Shown piece after piece: positions 23,644 through 34,041 of a DNA stretch of 64,000 nucleotides; the stretch's first letter is position 1, and every line of letters begins with the position of its first letter. A model generated the notes under the pieces. It was not told the origin of the DNA. It did not search any database and worked only from the letters and a program-made list of their open reading frames with translations. Origin of the DNA: Terebella lapidaria (lineage: Eukaryota; Annelida; Polychaeta; Terebellida; Terebellidae); NCBI GenBank assembly GCA_949152475.1, contig OX424569.1:21551170-21615169 (forward strand), in the 5' to 3' direction. Position numbers and translations under genes: made by a program.

Positions 23644-24512
23644 CCTTCATAATGGGAGCTGTCACTGTGCAGAGTAAACTCATAGAACACTTGAAGACAG
23701 AGCCTAAGTATTGGCACATTCAAATGGGAAATCTATATTGCGGTTTGAGTGATGACCTTGAATTTGAACTTCAATGACCTTGGAAGGACAAAACGACCTT
23801 TTTTGTCCAAAAATGGCCAATTTTGGACTTTGATGGCCATTTTCTCAAAAACTGTCTGATCAGTTTTGAGATTTTTGTTTCAAAATATCCCCTCATGTAC
23901 CTCTATTACGTTTGTAAGTTCCATTGCCCTTGAATCGCTGGTCTGCATGTGGCGGCCATTTTGATTTTTTGAAGGGTTGGCAAAAAACAATATTTTTTAG
24001 TCCCAAATCAAGTCACTATTCGGTTTGAGCCATTTCCAGCAAAAAAAAAAACAAATTTTTTTTTGGCCATTGAAATTTTTTTTGAAAATTTCACCCATTC
24101 CTTCATAATGGTAGCTGTGCGGAGTAAACTCATAGAAGACTTCAAAATAGAGCCTAAGTATTGGCACATTCAGATGGGACATCATATATTGCGGTTTGAG
24201 TGATGACCTTGGATTTGACCTTCAATGCCCTTGGAAAGTCAAAAGCGATGAATTTCGTCTTTGGTGGCCATTTTGTCTAAATCTATTCATACAGTTTTTC
24301 TCAAAATCATGTATAAGATTCTCTTTATGTACCTTTGCGATGTGTAATTTTATTTTGTATTATAGTCCATACAGAAAATGTGTTTCCAGCAACATTTACG
24401 AACATGTTTTGACAATAGAGTTTAAGATCAGTGTAACAATTTATCCGTTGGAAAATCAATACTCTCCATTCTCATGATTGCCGGTAAGCTACAGCACCTT
24501 TGGTGCTATGTT
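23644..24512 (+). mobile_element. Family 4 copy, two core units and 3' end
   Basis: Two tandem units of about 460 bases start CCTTCATAATGGGAGCT (23644) and CCTTCATAATGGTAGCT (24101). They contain GGCGGCCATTTTGATTTTTT and A/T homopolymers. The end is TGCCGGTAAGCTACAGCACC TTT GGTGCT ATGTT, as at 13934. It lies in the T-run of the last family 3 unit: the bases after it (CATCTTCGTCGATATCTAGG) match 57726 on in another family 3 element. Confidence 0.75.
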
Positions 24513-24635
24513 TCATCTTCGTCGATATCTAGGAAACGGTGTGTCATAGAGCCCGTGGCAAGCATGTTATGAATATTACGAATTAGTCTTAACACCAAAA
24601 TGCCTCCAAGGCATCTTTAGGCCTTGACGTCTAGT
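24513..24635 (+). mobile_element. Family 3 element A 3' terminus
   Basis: Last partial 147-bp unit, then ACACCAAAATGCCTCC (inverted copy of the 5' terminus), the hairpin AAGGC ATCTTTAG GCCTT and the end GACGTCTAGT. The terminal CGTCTAGT is the same as that of family 2. The following 25 bases separate it from family 3 element B. Confidence 0.85.
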
Positions 24636-25369
24636 TTATGGTGTAGTGTTACTGAATAATTAAGGCATTTCGGCAGAAATGCCTTTATGGTTTTAGCAGA
24701 ATTTTTTTTTTTTTTTTTTCTTCTTCCGCCACTTTTGGTTTCCGGACGATAACTTTAGATTGCCTTGACGGATCCTTGTCAAATTTTCACCGCAAGTCAG
24801 AAATGATATGAGGAAGAACCCTAATCTTTTTGAGCCGGATTGGAGGTCCGTGAGGTCCGTGAGGATGAAATCAAGGCTAATTTTAAGACTTGGTTTCTGG
24901 ACGATAACTGGAAAAATATTTATGCAATAGTTGCAGAACTCTGCATGGAGGTTCATATGCCACCAGGGAAGAACCCTATTGATTTTGGGATCGATCCGTC
25001 AAACGACCTTTGACCTAGAGGTCAAAATAATTTTTTGCTGATTCATCCTTGAGGCTTCCTGCATATCTCGGAAACCGTGCGTCGTAGAGCGAAACGGACG
25101 TTATTTTCGGACTCGTCGCCCTAGACAAACATCTCTAGGGTGTACTTTTTTTTTTGATCCGGCTCCGAGGTCCGTGAGGTCCGTGAGGATGAAATCGAGG
25201 AACTTGGTTTCCGGACGATAACTCAAAAAATATTCAGGCAATAGTTGCAGAATTTTGCACGGAGGTTTATATATCACCAGGGAAGAACCCTATTGATTTT
25301 GGGATCGATACCTCAAACGACCTTTGACCTAGAGGTCGAAATAATTTTTTGCTGAGTCATCCTTGATTC

Positions 25370-26997
25370 ATCCTGCATATCTCGGAAACGGTGCGTCGTA
25401 GAGCGAAACGGACGTTATTTTCGGACTCGTCGCCCTAGACAAACATGTCTAAGGGGTATTATGGATGAACTTTGACCTTGACCCGAAATTTTTTTGCCGA
25501 GTCGGCATTTTTCGTTTTCGTCGATATCTCGGAAACGGTGCGTCGTAGAGCGAAACGGACGTTATTTTCGGACTCGTCGCACTAGACAAACATGTCTAAG
25601 GGGTATTATGGATGAACTTTGACCTTGACCCGAAATTTTTTTGCCGAATCGGCATTTTTCGTTTTCGTCGATATCTCGGAAACGGTGCGTCGTAGAGCGA
25701 AACGGACGTTATTTTCGGACTCGTCGCACTAGACAAACATGTCTAAGGGGTATTATGGATGAACTTTGACCTTGACCCAAAATTTTTTTGCCGAGTCGGC
25801 ATTTTTCGTTTTCGTCGATATCTCGGAAACGGTGCGTCGTAGAGCGAAACGGACGTTATTTTCGGACTCGTCGCACTAGACAAACATGTCTACGGGGAAT
25901 TATTGATGAACTTTGACCTTGACCCGAAATTTTTTTGCCGAGTCGGCATTTTTCGTTTTCGTCGATATCTCGGAAACGGTGCGTCGTAGAGCGAAACGGA
26001 CGTTATTTTCGGACTCGTCGCACTAGACAAACATGTCTAAGGGGAATTATGGATGAACTTTGACCTTGACCCGAAATTTTTTTGCCGAGTCGGCATTTTT
26101 CGTTTTCGTCGATATCTCGGAAACGGTGCGTCGTAGAGCGAAACGGACGTTATTTTCGGACTCGTCGCACTAGACAAACATGTCTAAGGGGTATTATTGA
26201 TGAACTTTGACCTTGACCCGAAATTTTTTTGCCGAGTCGGCATTTTTCGTTTTCGTCGTTATCTCGGAAACGGTGCGTCGTAGAGCGAAACGGACGTTAT
26301 TTTCGGACTCGTCGCACTAGACAAACATGTCTAAGGGGTATTATGGATGAACTTTGACCTTGACCCGAAATTTTTTTGCCGAGTCGGCATTTTTTGTTTT
26401 CGTCGATATCTCGGAAACGGTGCGTCGTAGAGCGAAACGGACGTTATTTTCGGACTCGTCGCACTAGACAAACATGTCTAAGGGGTATTATTGATGAACT
26501 TTGACCTTGACCCGAAATTTTTTGCCGAGTCAGCATTTTTCGTTTTCGTCAATATCTCGGAAATCGTGCTTCGTAGAGCGAAACGGACGTTATTTTCGGA
26601 CTCGTCGCTCTAGACAAACATGTCTTAAGGGTATTATGGATGAACTTTGACCTTGACCCGAAATTTTTTTTGCCGAGTCGGCATTTTTCGTTTTCGTCGA
26701 TATCTCGGAAACGGTGTGTCGTAGAGCGAAACGGACGTTATTTTCGGACTCGTCACCCTAGACAAACATGTCTAAGGGGTATTATGGATGAACTTTGACC
26801 TCGACCCGAATTTTTTTTGCCGAGTCGGCATTTCTCGTTTTCGTCGATATCTCGGGAACGGTGTGTCGTAGAGCGAAACGGACGTTATTTTCGGACTCGT
26901 CGCCCTAGACAAACATGTCTAAGGGGTATTATGGATGAACTTTGACCTCGACCCGAAATTTTTTTCCCGAGTCGGCATTTCTCGTTTTCTTCGATAT
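25370..26997 (+). repeat. 147-bp tandem array (about 11 units)
   Basis: Units start at the TATCTCGGAAACGGTGCGTC block and repeat every 147 bases (for example CCCGAAATTTTTTTGCC at 25482 and 25629). Most units differ by only a few bases, so the array is recently homogenised. Each carries AACTTTGACCTTGACCC (half-sites AGGTCA in direct repeat on the minus strand, with TCAAGGTCA) and the palindrome TGCCGA G TCGGCA. No coding frame. Confidence 0.92.
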
Positions 26998-28400
26998 CCG
27001 GCGGCCTATGGTCCGATAACCTATTGGCATGGCGTTGCGTCCGTCGTCGTCGCCCTTTTTTTTATTTTTTTTTTGTTTACAGGCGAATTTTTCTGAAATT
27101 TTGCAGAAAAATACACAAAAATAATTCAAGAAGGAGGTATTTTTTAGTTTTTTGATTTTCGCATTCTTTTCAAAATGGCGGCTGTTTTCGACGAAAAATG
27201 CCTGATTTTGGACTTTGCCGGCCATTTTCTCAAAATCTGTTCAGTAACTTTTTTTCTTGTTGATACATAAGACTCCTCATATGTACTCCTCTGATGACTA
27301 TAAATTTTGTTGCGCTTGAATCGCTCGAAGTGGGCCATTTTGGCCCAAACTCGGTCCAAATGGGACTTTCCCATGTTAAATTCTCCTATGCTTTATAATG
27401 GGACACATTATGCCTAATATCTCACTTGATATTGAGATTAGAGACTAGGAATCAATTGTGGACATATAGAAAATGATATATGCTGAATATTGTCGTGACC
27501 TTGAATTTGACCTCTGACCTCAGTTTCAAGGTCAGAGCACAAAATGGCTTATATCTCGCTTATTATCGACTCTACAGCTTAGGAATCAATTGTGGACTTA
27601 TAGGAAATAATATATGCTGAATATTCTCGTGACCTTGAATTTGACCTCTGACCTCAGTTTCAAGGTCAGAGCACAAAATGGCTTATAACTCGCTTATTAT
27701 CGATTCTACAGCTTAGGAATCAATTGTGGACATATAGGAAATAATATATGCTGAATATTCTCGTGACCTTGAATTTGACCTCTGACCTCAGTTTCAAGGT
27801 CAGAGCACAAAATGGCTTATATCTCGCTTGTTATCGACTTTACAGCTTAGCAATCAATTATGAACATTTAGGAAATGATATATGCAGATTATTGTCATGA
27901 CTTTGAATTTGACCTTTGACCTCATTTTCAAGGTCACATGACAAACAGGCTAATATCTCACTTATTATCGATTTTACAGCTTAGGAATCAATTGTGGACA
28001 TATAGGGAATGATATATGCTGAATATTCTAGTGACCTTGAATTTGACCTCTGACCTCATTTTCAAGGTCCAAGGACAAACTGGCTCATATCTTGTTCCTC
28101 TATTGACTGTATGGCTTGGGAATCAATTGTGGACATGATATAGAAAATGATATGCATTGAATATTTTGATGACCTTGAATTCGACCTTTGCCCCTTCATT
28201 TTCAAGGCCACAGCACAAAATTGCTAATATCTTTCTGATTATTGAATTTACAGCTTAGCGATCAACTGTGGACATGATATATGCTGAATGTTATATATGC
28301 TGAATATTCTCTTGACCTTGAATTCAACCAGTGACCTGGCTAACATTTGAAATATTAAACATTGTCCGGTAACCTATCTTCGGCCCTTGGCCTAATTTTT
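26998..28400 (+). mobile_element. Family 1A copy H, first bases missing
   Basis: Starts CCGGCGGCCTATGGTCCG, i.e. inside the 5' hairpin, then GATAACCTATTGGCATGG, a short CGTCGTCG tract, a T-rich leader, and about six 134-bp units. The 3' end is TTGTCCGGTAACCTATCTTC with a variant hairpin GGCC CTT GGCC, then TAATTTTT. Copy J ends with the same variant. Copy I follows at the next base. Confidence 0.8.
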
Positions 28401-29763
28401 AGGTTACCGGACCTATGGTCCGATAACCTATTGCCGTCACGTTGCGTCCGTCGTCCGTCCGTCGTCCGGCGTCCGTCGTCCGTCCACAGCTGTATCTTTA
28501 AAGTTTACAGGCGGATTTTTCTGAAATTTTGCACAAAAATGCCTAAAAATATTTCAAGAGGGGGTTTTTTTTTAGTTTTTTGATTTTCGCATTTTTCTCA
28601 AAATGGCGGCCATTTTTGACGAAAAATGGCCAATTTTGGACTTTGGCGGCCATTTTCTCAAAAACTGTCTGATCAGTTTTGAGATTTTTGTTTCAAAAGA
28701 TTCCCCTTATGTACCTTTATGATGTGTATAAGTTTTGTTGCCCTTGAATCGCCGGTCTCCGTGTGGCGGCCATTTTGAATTTTTGACGGGTCGGCGAAAA
28801 ATTTTTTTTTTGCCCCAAATTGCGTTACTATCCATTTTGGGCCATTTCTAGGCAAAAAAAAATTTTTCACCCTTTGAAAAAAATTTTGGACTTAGAAAAT
28901 TTTCGACACCTTTTTCCTTCATAATGGGAGCTGTCCGGACTGTACTCATAGAACGCTTAAAGATAGAGCTTAGATATTGTCACTTTCAAATGGGAAGTCA
29001 TATATGAAGACTTGTGTGGTGACCTTGAATTTGACCTTGGATGACCTTGAAATGTCAAAACAGCCATTTTTGAGTCGAAAAATGCCCAAATTTGCACCTT
29101 GTTTGTCTTTAATCGAAAACTGTCTGATCACTTTTGAGATTTTTATTTCAAAACATAGTAGTTGGGGTTTTTGACATGATGTGTATAAATATGTATATAG
29201 TGTATAAAGTGCCTTGAATTGCTCATAAGGCTAGAAATTTAGGCTGAATAGGCCCCAAATTTAATTTTTGGTCGTTTTCCTTCAAATTTATCTGATCAGT
29301 TTTGAGATTTTTGTTATAAAACATGCTAATTGGGGTCCCTGACATTGTGTATAAAGATGGAGTGCTTCGAATTGCTTAAAAGGCCCCTTGAGTGTGTAAA
29401 TTGGCCTCTACAGCCAAAAAATGTTTGTAGGTATAGCTGGAATTGGAAGTCATATACATGTATACCACATATATATGTGGCTTTTTTGGGTGACGATGAA
29501 CTTGACGTCAGATGACATTGAGTGCTATATCTCTTTGTCACGTCCAACAAGAAATGTGTAAATTTCGTTTATAGACAAAAGACTTGTAGATAGACCTTGT
29601 ATTTGTATTTTGAACATACATGAATACAAGGTTATATGCTGCACACTTAATGATGACATTGAAGTTCACGAAGATGATTGGTTTATCTTAACGTCATATC
29701 TCACCTGTCCTGTTTCAACTAAAGTTGTCCGGTAACCTATCTTAGCCCTTGGGCTAATTTTTT
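28401..29763 (+). mobile_element. Family 1B copy I, complete, 1.36 kb
   Basis: Hairpin AGGTTACCGGACC TAT GGTCCGATAACC, CGTCCGTCGTCCGGCG microsatellite, leader, 1B units with GGCGGCCATTTTG and TTCATAATGGGAGCTG, TGACCTTGA motifs and GTTGTCCGGTAACCTATC TTAGCC CTTG GGCTAAT(T)n. The bases after it (CTTATCAATGCATAACAC) continue a 1A leader normally preceded by CAGTAACTTTTTT, so its right side split that T-run. Confidence 0.85.
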
Positions 29764-31047
29764 CTTATCAATGCATAACACTCCTCATGTGCACCCCTGT
29801 GACAGGTATAAATTTAGTTGCCCTTGAATCGCTCGAAGTGGGCCATTTTGGGCTCAAACTCGGCCCAAATGGGACTTTCCCATGTTAAATTCTCCTATGG
29901 TTTATAATGGGACACATTAAGCCTAATATCTCACTTAATATTGAGATTAGAGACTAGGAATCAATTGTGGACGTATAGGAAATGATATATGCTGAATATT
30001 CTCAGGGTCTTGAATTTGACCTCTGACCTCGGTTTCAAGGTCAGAGCACAAAATGTCTAATATCTTGCTTATTATCGACTTTACAGCTTAGGAATCAATT
30101 GTGGACATATAGGAAATGATATATGCCGAATATTCTGATGACCTTGAATTTGACCTTTGACCTCATTTTCAAGGTCACCACAAAATTGCTAATATCTCAC
30201 TTATTATCGATTTTACAGCTTAGGGATCAATTGTGGACATATAGGAAATGATATATGCTGAATATTCTCATGACCTTGAATTTGACTTCTGACCTCAGTT
30301 TCAAGGTCAGAGCACAAAATGGCTAATATCTCGCTTATTATTGACTTTACAGTGTAGGAATCAATTATGAACTTATAGGAAATGATATATGCAGATTATT
30401 GTCATGACCTTGAATTTGACCTTTGACCTCATTTTCAAAGTCACAGGACAAAATGGCTAATATCTCACTTATTATCGATTTTACAGCTTAGAGATCAATT
30501 GTGGACATATAGGAAATGATATATGCTGAATATTCTCGTGACCTTGAATTTGACTTCTGACCTCAGTTTCAAGGTCAGAGCACAAAATGGCTAATGTCTC
30601 GCTTATTATTGACTTTACAGTGTAGGAATCAATTATGAACTTATAGGAAATGATATATGCAGATTATTGTCATGACCTTGAATTTAACCTTTGACCTCAT
30701 TTTCAAAGCCACAGGACAAAATGGCTAATATCTCATTTATTATCGATTCTACAGCTTAGGGAGCAATTGTGGACATATAGGAAATGATATATATGCTGAA
30801 TATTCTTGTGACCTTGAATTTGACCGTTGACCTCATTTTCAAGGTCACAGGACAAAATGGCTAATAGCTCGCTCATTATGGACTTTACAGCTTAGGCATC
30901 AATTGTGGACATACCAGAAATGACATAAGCCGAATATTATCGTGTCCTTGAATTGACCAATGACCTTTTTTTTGAAGGTCACGGACAAAATACTAATATC
31001 TAAAATATATATTGTCCGGTAACCTTTCTTAGCCCTTGGGCTAATTT
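29764..31047 (+). mobile_element. Family 1A copy, 5' part lost, intact 3' end
   Basis: Starts within the leader at TTCTTATCAATGCATAACAC, with TGGGACTTTCCCA hairpin and about eight 134-bp units (some with the CAGATTATTGTCATGACC variant). It ends TTGTCCGGTAACCTTTC TTAGCC CTTG GGCTAATTTT. Family 3 147-bp units resume at once. Probably the host of copy I, with its 5' part lost at the copy H junction. Confidence 0.8.
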
Positions 31048-31481
31048 TCTTTTTCGTCGATATCTCGGAAACGGTGCGTCAGATGTTATTTTCGAACTCG
31101 TCGCCCCAGACAAACATGTCTTATATGTAATATGGATGAACTTTGACCTTGACTCAAATTTTTTTTGCCAAGTCGGCATTTTTCGTTTTCGTCGATATCT
31201 CGGAAACGGTGCGTCGTAGAGCGAAACGGACGTTATTTTCGGACTCGTCGCTCTAGACAATATTTATCTTATATGTATTATGGATGAACTTTGACCTTGA
31301 CTAAAAAATTTTTTGCTGAGTTGGCATTTTTCGTTTTCGTCGATATCTCGGAAACGGTGAGTCGTAGAGCGAAACAGACTTTTTTTCGGACTCGTCGCCC
31401 TAGACAAACATGTCTAAGGGGTATTATTTTAACGGTAAATTTTTTTGCGGAGTCGACATTTTCTTTTTCGTCGATATCTAG
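31048..31481 (+). repeat. Family 3 147-bp units, end of element B
   Basis: About three diverged units (TCGATATCTCGGAAACGG, GACGTTATTTTCGGACTCG, TTTTTTGCCAAGTCGGCA). The last breaks off in CGTCGATATCTAG, after which family 2-type repeats start. The 164-residue plus-strand frame across this join is not a gene. Confidence 0.8.
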
Positions 31482-31589
31482 TATATATTATAAATTAAGA
31501 CAAGAAATATTTATTATTGGGCTCAACAAGGTAAAGATTCTGTCCAGTAGACATTTTATGTCTGTAACCAAACAAGTTAACATTTTTTT

Positions 31590-34021
31590 AGGAAGAGCAG
31601 GGCTCTTCCTCTATGATGTTGGGTTTTTTTGGATTTTTGAATTTTTTCTTTTGTTTACATTTTTGAAAGTGCCACTTGGAACCACAACAGGCTATTCAAC
31701 TGTGGTTAATTGGGAGGGCCCGGGGCCCGTTGGGAGGAAAATGACACCCGTGTACCTAATCATGGTTAATGTAATAAGTTATTAGCGATAATAATCCCAG
31801 GAGACGTGTGTTCCGACCGTTTTTTTTTTTGTATGTCACCGTTTCATACCCATCACCACTCCCGTTTTGATCTCCACTGGAACAGTGCTTTCTTGCAATC
31901 ATATGCACTCAAAGTTTTGGATATACATTCCGCACAATATATAGATACAGTATGGTATTGCAACAATGAAAGACAAGTTGATACGGCAACATAATAATTA
32001 TGTGTTAGTGGTGGTATTCCATATTCCAGTGGGCAAATTCAATTCTCGTGTGGCCCCGATAAGCAGTCACGGCAGTCGGCCCGCCAGCCAGAGAGTCACT
32101 GAATTGTCCAATCGGGAAGCTGTCTTGGCGGACACACCCACATGTTTATGAAATACACGTGGATATAATGATATGCAAATGATCACGTGAGCGAGTCCCG
32201 CCAATTAGCGTACTGCCCCAAAAAATTGCTGCAGGGTCAAGGTCAAAATGCCAGCCGCCAAGAGATCGTCCAACTGAGTGCGGTATTTGTGGAAATACTT
32301 GTTACGACCCAAATAAATGGTCTTTTCTATGACTCTTTCCTACTTCACTGGTAATACTTCATAAAAATATCACCTCCGAAAGCTTGTTTATGGGGGAATT
32401 TAATTAAAAATGCCATTGAAGTGAAGCGAGATTTCAACGAGATTTGACTAAAAGGAACAGTCGGAAACAAACAAACAAAACTTGGCAGATTTGCGGAGCT
32501 TTTACACGGGAAAAAACTTAGTTTCCTCCTAAAATAAGCAGAAACAAATGGATACTAGATCTAGCACTTTTGTCATGTTTATGATAGTTTCATATTGCCG
32601 ACGAGAATTGTCAGTGCTGATTTTGATAGCAGTCACACGAGCGGCGATTCGGGGTGGGGGGTGTGCCTGGGCTACTTCAGTATTTGGCAGCTGACACTAT
32701 GAGCCATCCGTCGTAAATTCGCCGCATTCCCAAATTCGCCAACAGCATTTTTGGGCTCTTTTATGTCCTTCAAAACACCCATTAAAATCGTTATTCGATA
32801 GTCCGGTATCAGGACTATTTATAATCATTTTGTTTTTCACAAGGACAGCTTCTATGCGTTGCTAATATGCAGTTGGCGAACTTAGGGATGCGGCGAATTT
32901 AGGACGGATGGCTCGTACACACTGCACACTGACACAACATGTACGCTGATCTTCAAACCAACATTTGGGCAAGGAGAAACATGATCGCATTGATGAAAAA
33001 AGCTTTCATGCATGTCATGAATTATTGGAAATGCAGATATGTTTACTGAAATGTCTCTGCAGTACAAATCAAAACACTGAAAAAAAATCCATAAAGAAAT
33101 TTAAATCTAAGACTAAAGCTCAAAAAACATTGTGCCTCCTAAATCAGAAAAACATAATCAGAACCTTGAAAATCTAACACATTGGTCCCAAAAATAGTCG
33201 TGTGATTTTCAAACGTGTTCAACAAGGTAAAGGTTCTGACTTGTAGAGATTTCATGGCTGTAACGGAATAAGTAACATTAGTTTTATTGATTAAGTCTTA
33301 TTGGCCACAATAAAAATAATTATTACAAGAAACATTTATTATTGGGTTCAACGATGTAAAGGTTCTGGGGCCCAGACGAGTCGACAGGTACCCAAATTCG
33401 GGGCGGGTCATACAATTACCTGGATCGGAATTTTGTTACTCGTATTTGAGAACAAATAATGATATAGTTTTGAATATTTGTGATAAACACTAGTAAAATC
33501 ACAAGAATGACAAGGAAATCATCAGGAAAAAAAACGATAGTTTTATGAGGTCATGACATTGTGATCTTTCTCAAACTTGAAAATACTGGTAATTACTGAC
33601 GAAACAAATAATATGTGTCAAAGATCAATGTCTGGCGTTTACGTGTTACAAATTGCTTCAGTGAGTATCATTCAAATTTTGCTATATATTTGGACGGGTC
33701 GGGTCAGACGACACAGGTACCCGGTTCGGAAATTTCCGACTCACTCGGGCCCTAAAAAGTTCTATCCAGTCATGACTAACCGAATAGGTTATCATTAGTT
33801 TTACTAGTTAAGTCTATTATTGACCACAATAAAAATAGTTACATGACAAGAAAATAGTTACATGACAAATTTATTGGCCCAACAAGGTATAGATTCTGCC
33901 CAGTAGAGTTACAATATGGCCACAACATATATGTACCAAATCAAATACAATATTCAAGGGTTTTTAAATAGTTCTGTGCAAACATTTTCGAAGCTCTTCC
34001 TTTGAGGCCAGTGGCCCTTGT
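31590..34021 (+). mobile_element. Family 5 element, complete, 2.43 kb
   Basis: 5' hairpin AGGAAGAGC AGG GCTCTTCCT followed by CTATGATGTTGGG and a T-run. The body contains a segment shared with 6718-7180, a 216-bp MITE (32700-32915), the CAAATCAAAACACTG block, 132-bp-type repeats and TTTGGACGGGTCGGGTCAGA. The 3' end is GCTCTTCCTTTGAGGCCAGT GGCCCTTGTT: GCTCTTCCT inverts the 5' terminus and GGCC AGT GGCC is the hairpin. It is inserted in a T-run of family 2 alpha: left TTAACATTTTTTT, right TTTGCTATTTAAGTC; beta at 39563 shows TTAACTTTTTTTTGCTAG uninterrupted. Confidence 0.82.
32700..32915. mobile_element. 216-bp MITE with about 46-bp TIRs
   Basis: TGAGCCATCCGTCGTAAATT at 32700 is matched in inverse by AATTTAGGACGGATGGCTCG ending at 32915. 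The inverted repeats extend about 46 bases inward (GCCGCATTCCCAAATTCGCC against GGCGAACTTAGGGATGCGGC). TA lies on each side (32698-32699 and 32916-32917), which fits a Tc1/mariner-type MITE, though one terminal base pair mismatches. No coding capacity. Confidence 0.75.
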
Positions 34022-34041
34022 TTGCTATTTAAGTCTATTAT

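Larger units (their letters stand above)
15413..24635 (+). mobile_element. Family 3 element A, with many nested insertions
   Basis: The only family 3 5' end here is TAAGGCATTTC GGCA GAAATGCCTT TATGG at 15413. The next family 3 3' end is AAATGCCTCC AAGGC...GCCTT GACGTCTAGT at 24635. Family 3 body pieces lie between them in order: 15413-15463, 16564-17242, 20885-21130, 22353-22385, 22881-23179, 23305-23340 and 24513-24635. Everything else in the span belongs to families 1, 4, 5 or a MITE. The simplest reading is one element split by later insertions; separate truncated copies are possible. No coding capacity. Confidence 0.6.
24661..31481 (+). mobile_element. Family 3 element B, 3' end missing, nested
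   Basis: 5' hairpin TAAGGCATTTC GGCA GAAATGCCTT TATGG at 24661, the poly-T/CTTCTTCCGCC segment, two tandem 350-base blocks with TTTCCGGACGATAACT and the everted repeat TGACCTAGAGGTCA, then a long 147-bp array. Family 1 copies occupy 26998-31047. Family 3 units resume at 31048 and stop near 31481, where family 2-type repeats begin. The first 300 bases are nearly the same as 53489-53790, so both are young. Confidence 0.75.

Noticed and set aside
25370-26997. CRISPR-like regular repeats
   Set aside because: Units are 147 bases, contiguous and without unique spacers, in eukaryotic DNA.
31291-31785. 164-residue plus-strand frame
   Set aside because: It crosses family 3 units, a family 2 repeat and the family 5 start; a chance frame over element joins.
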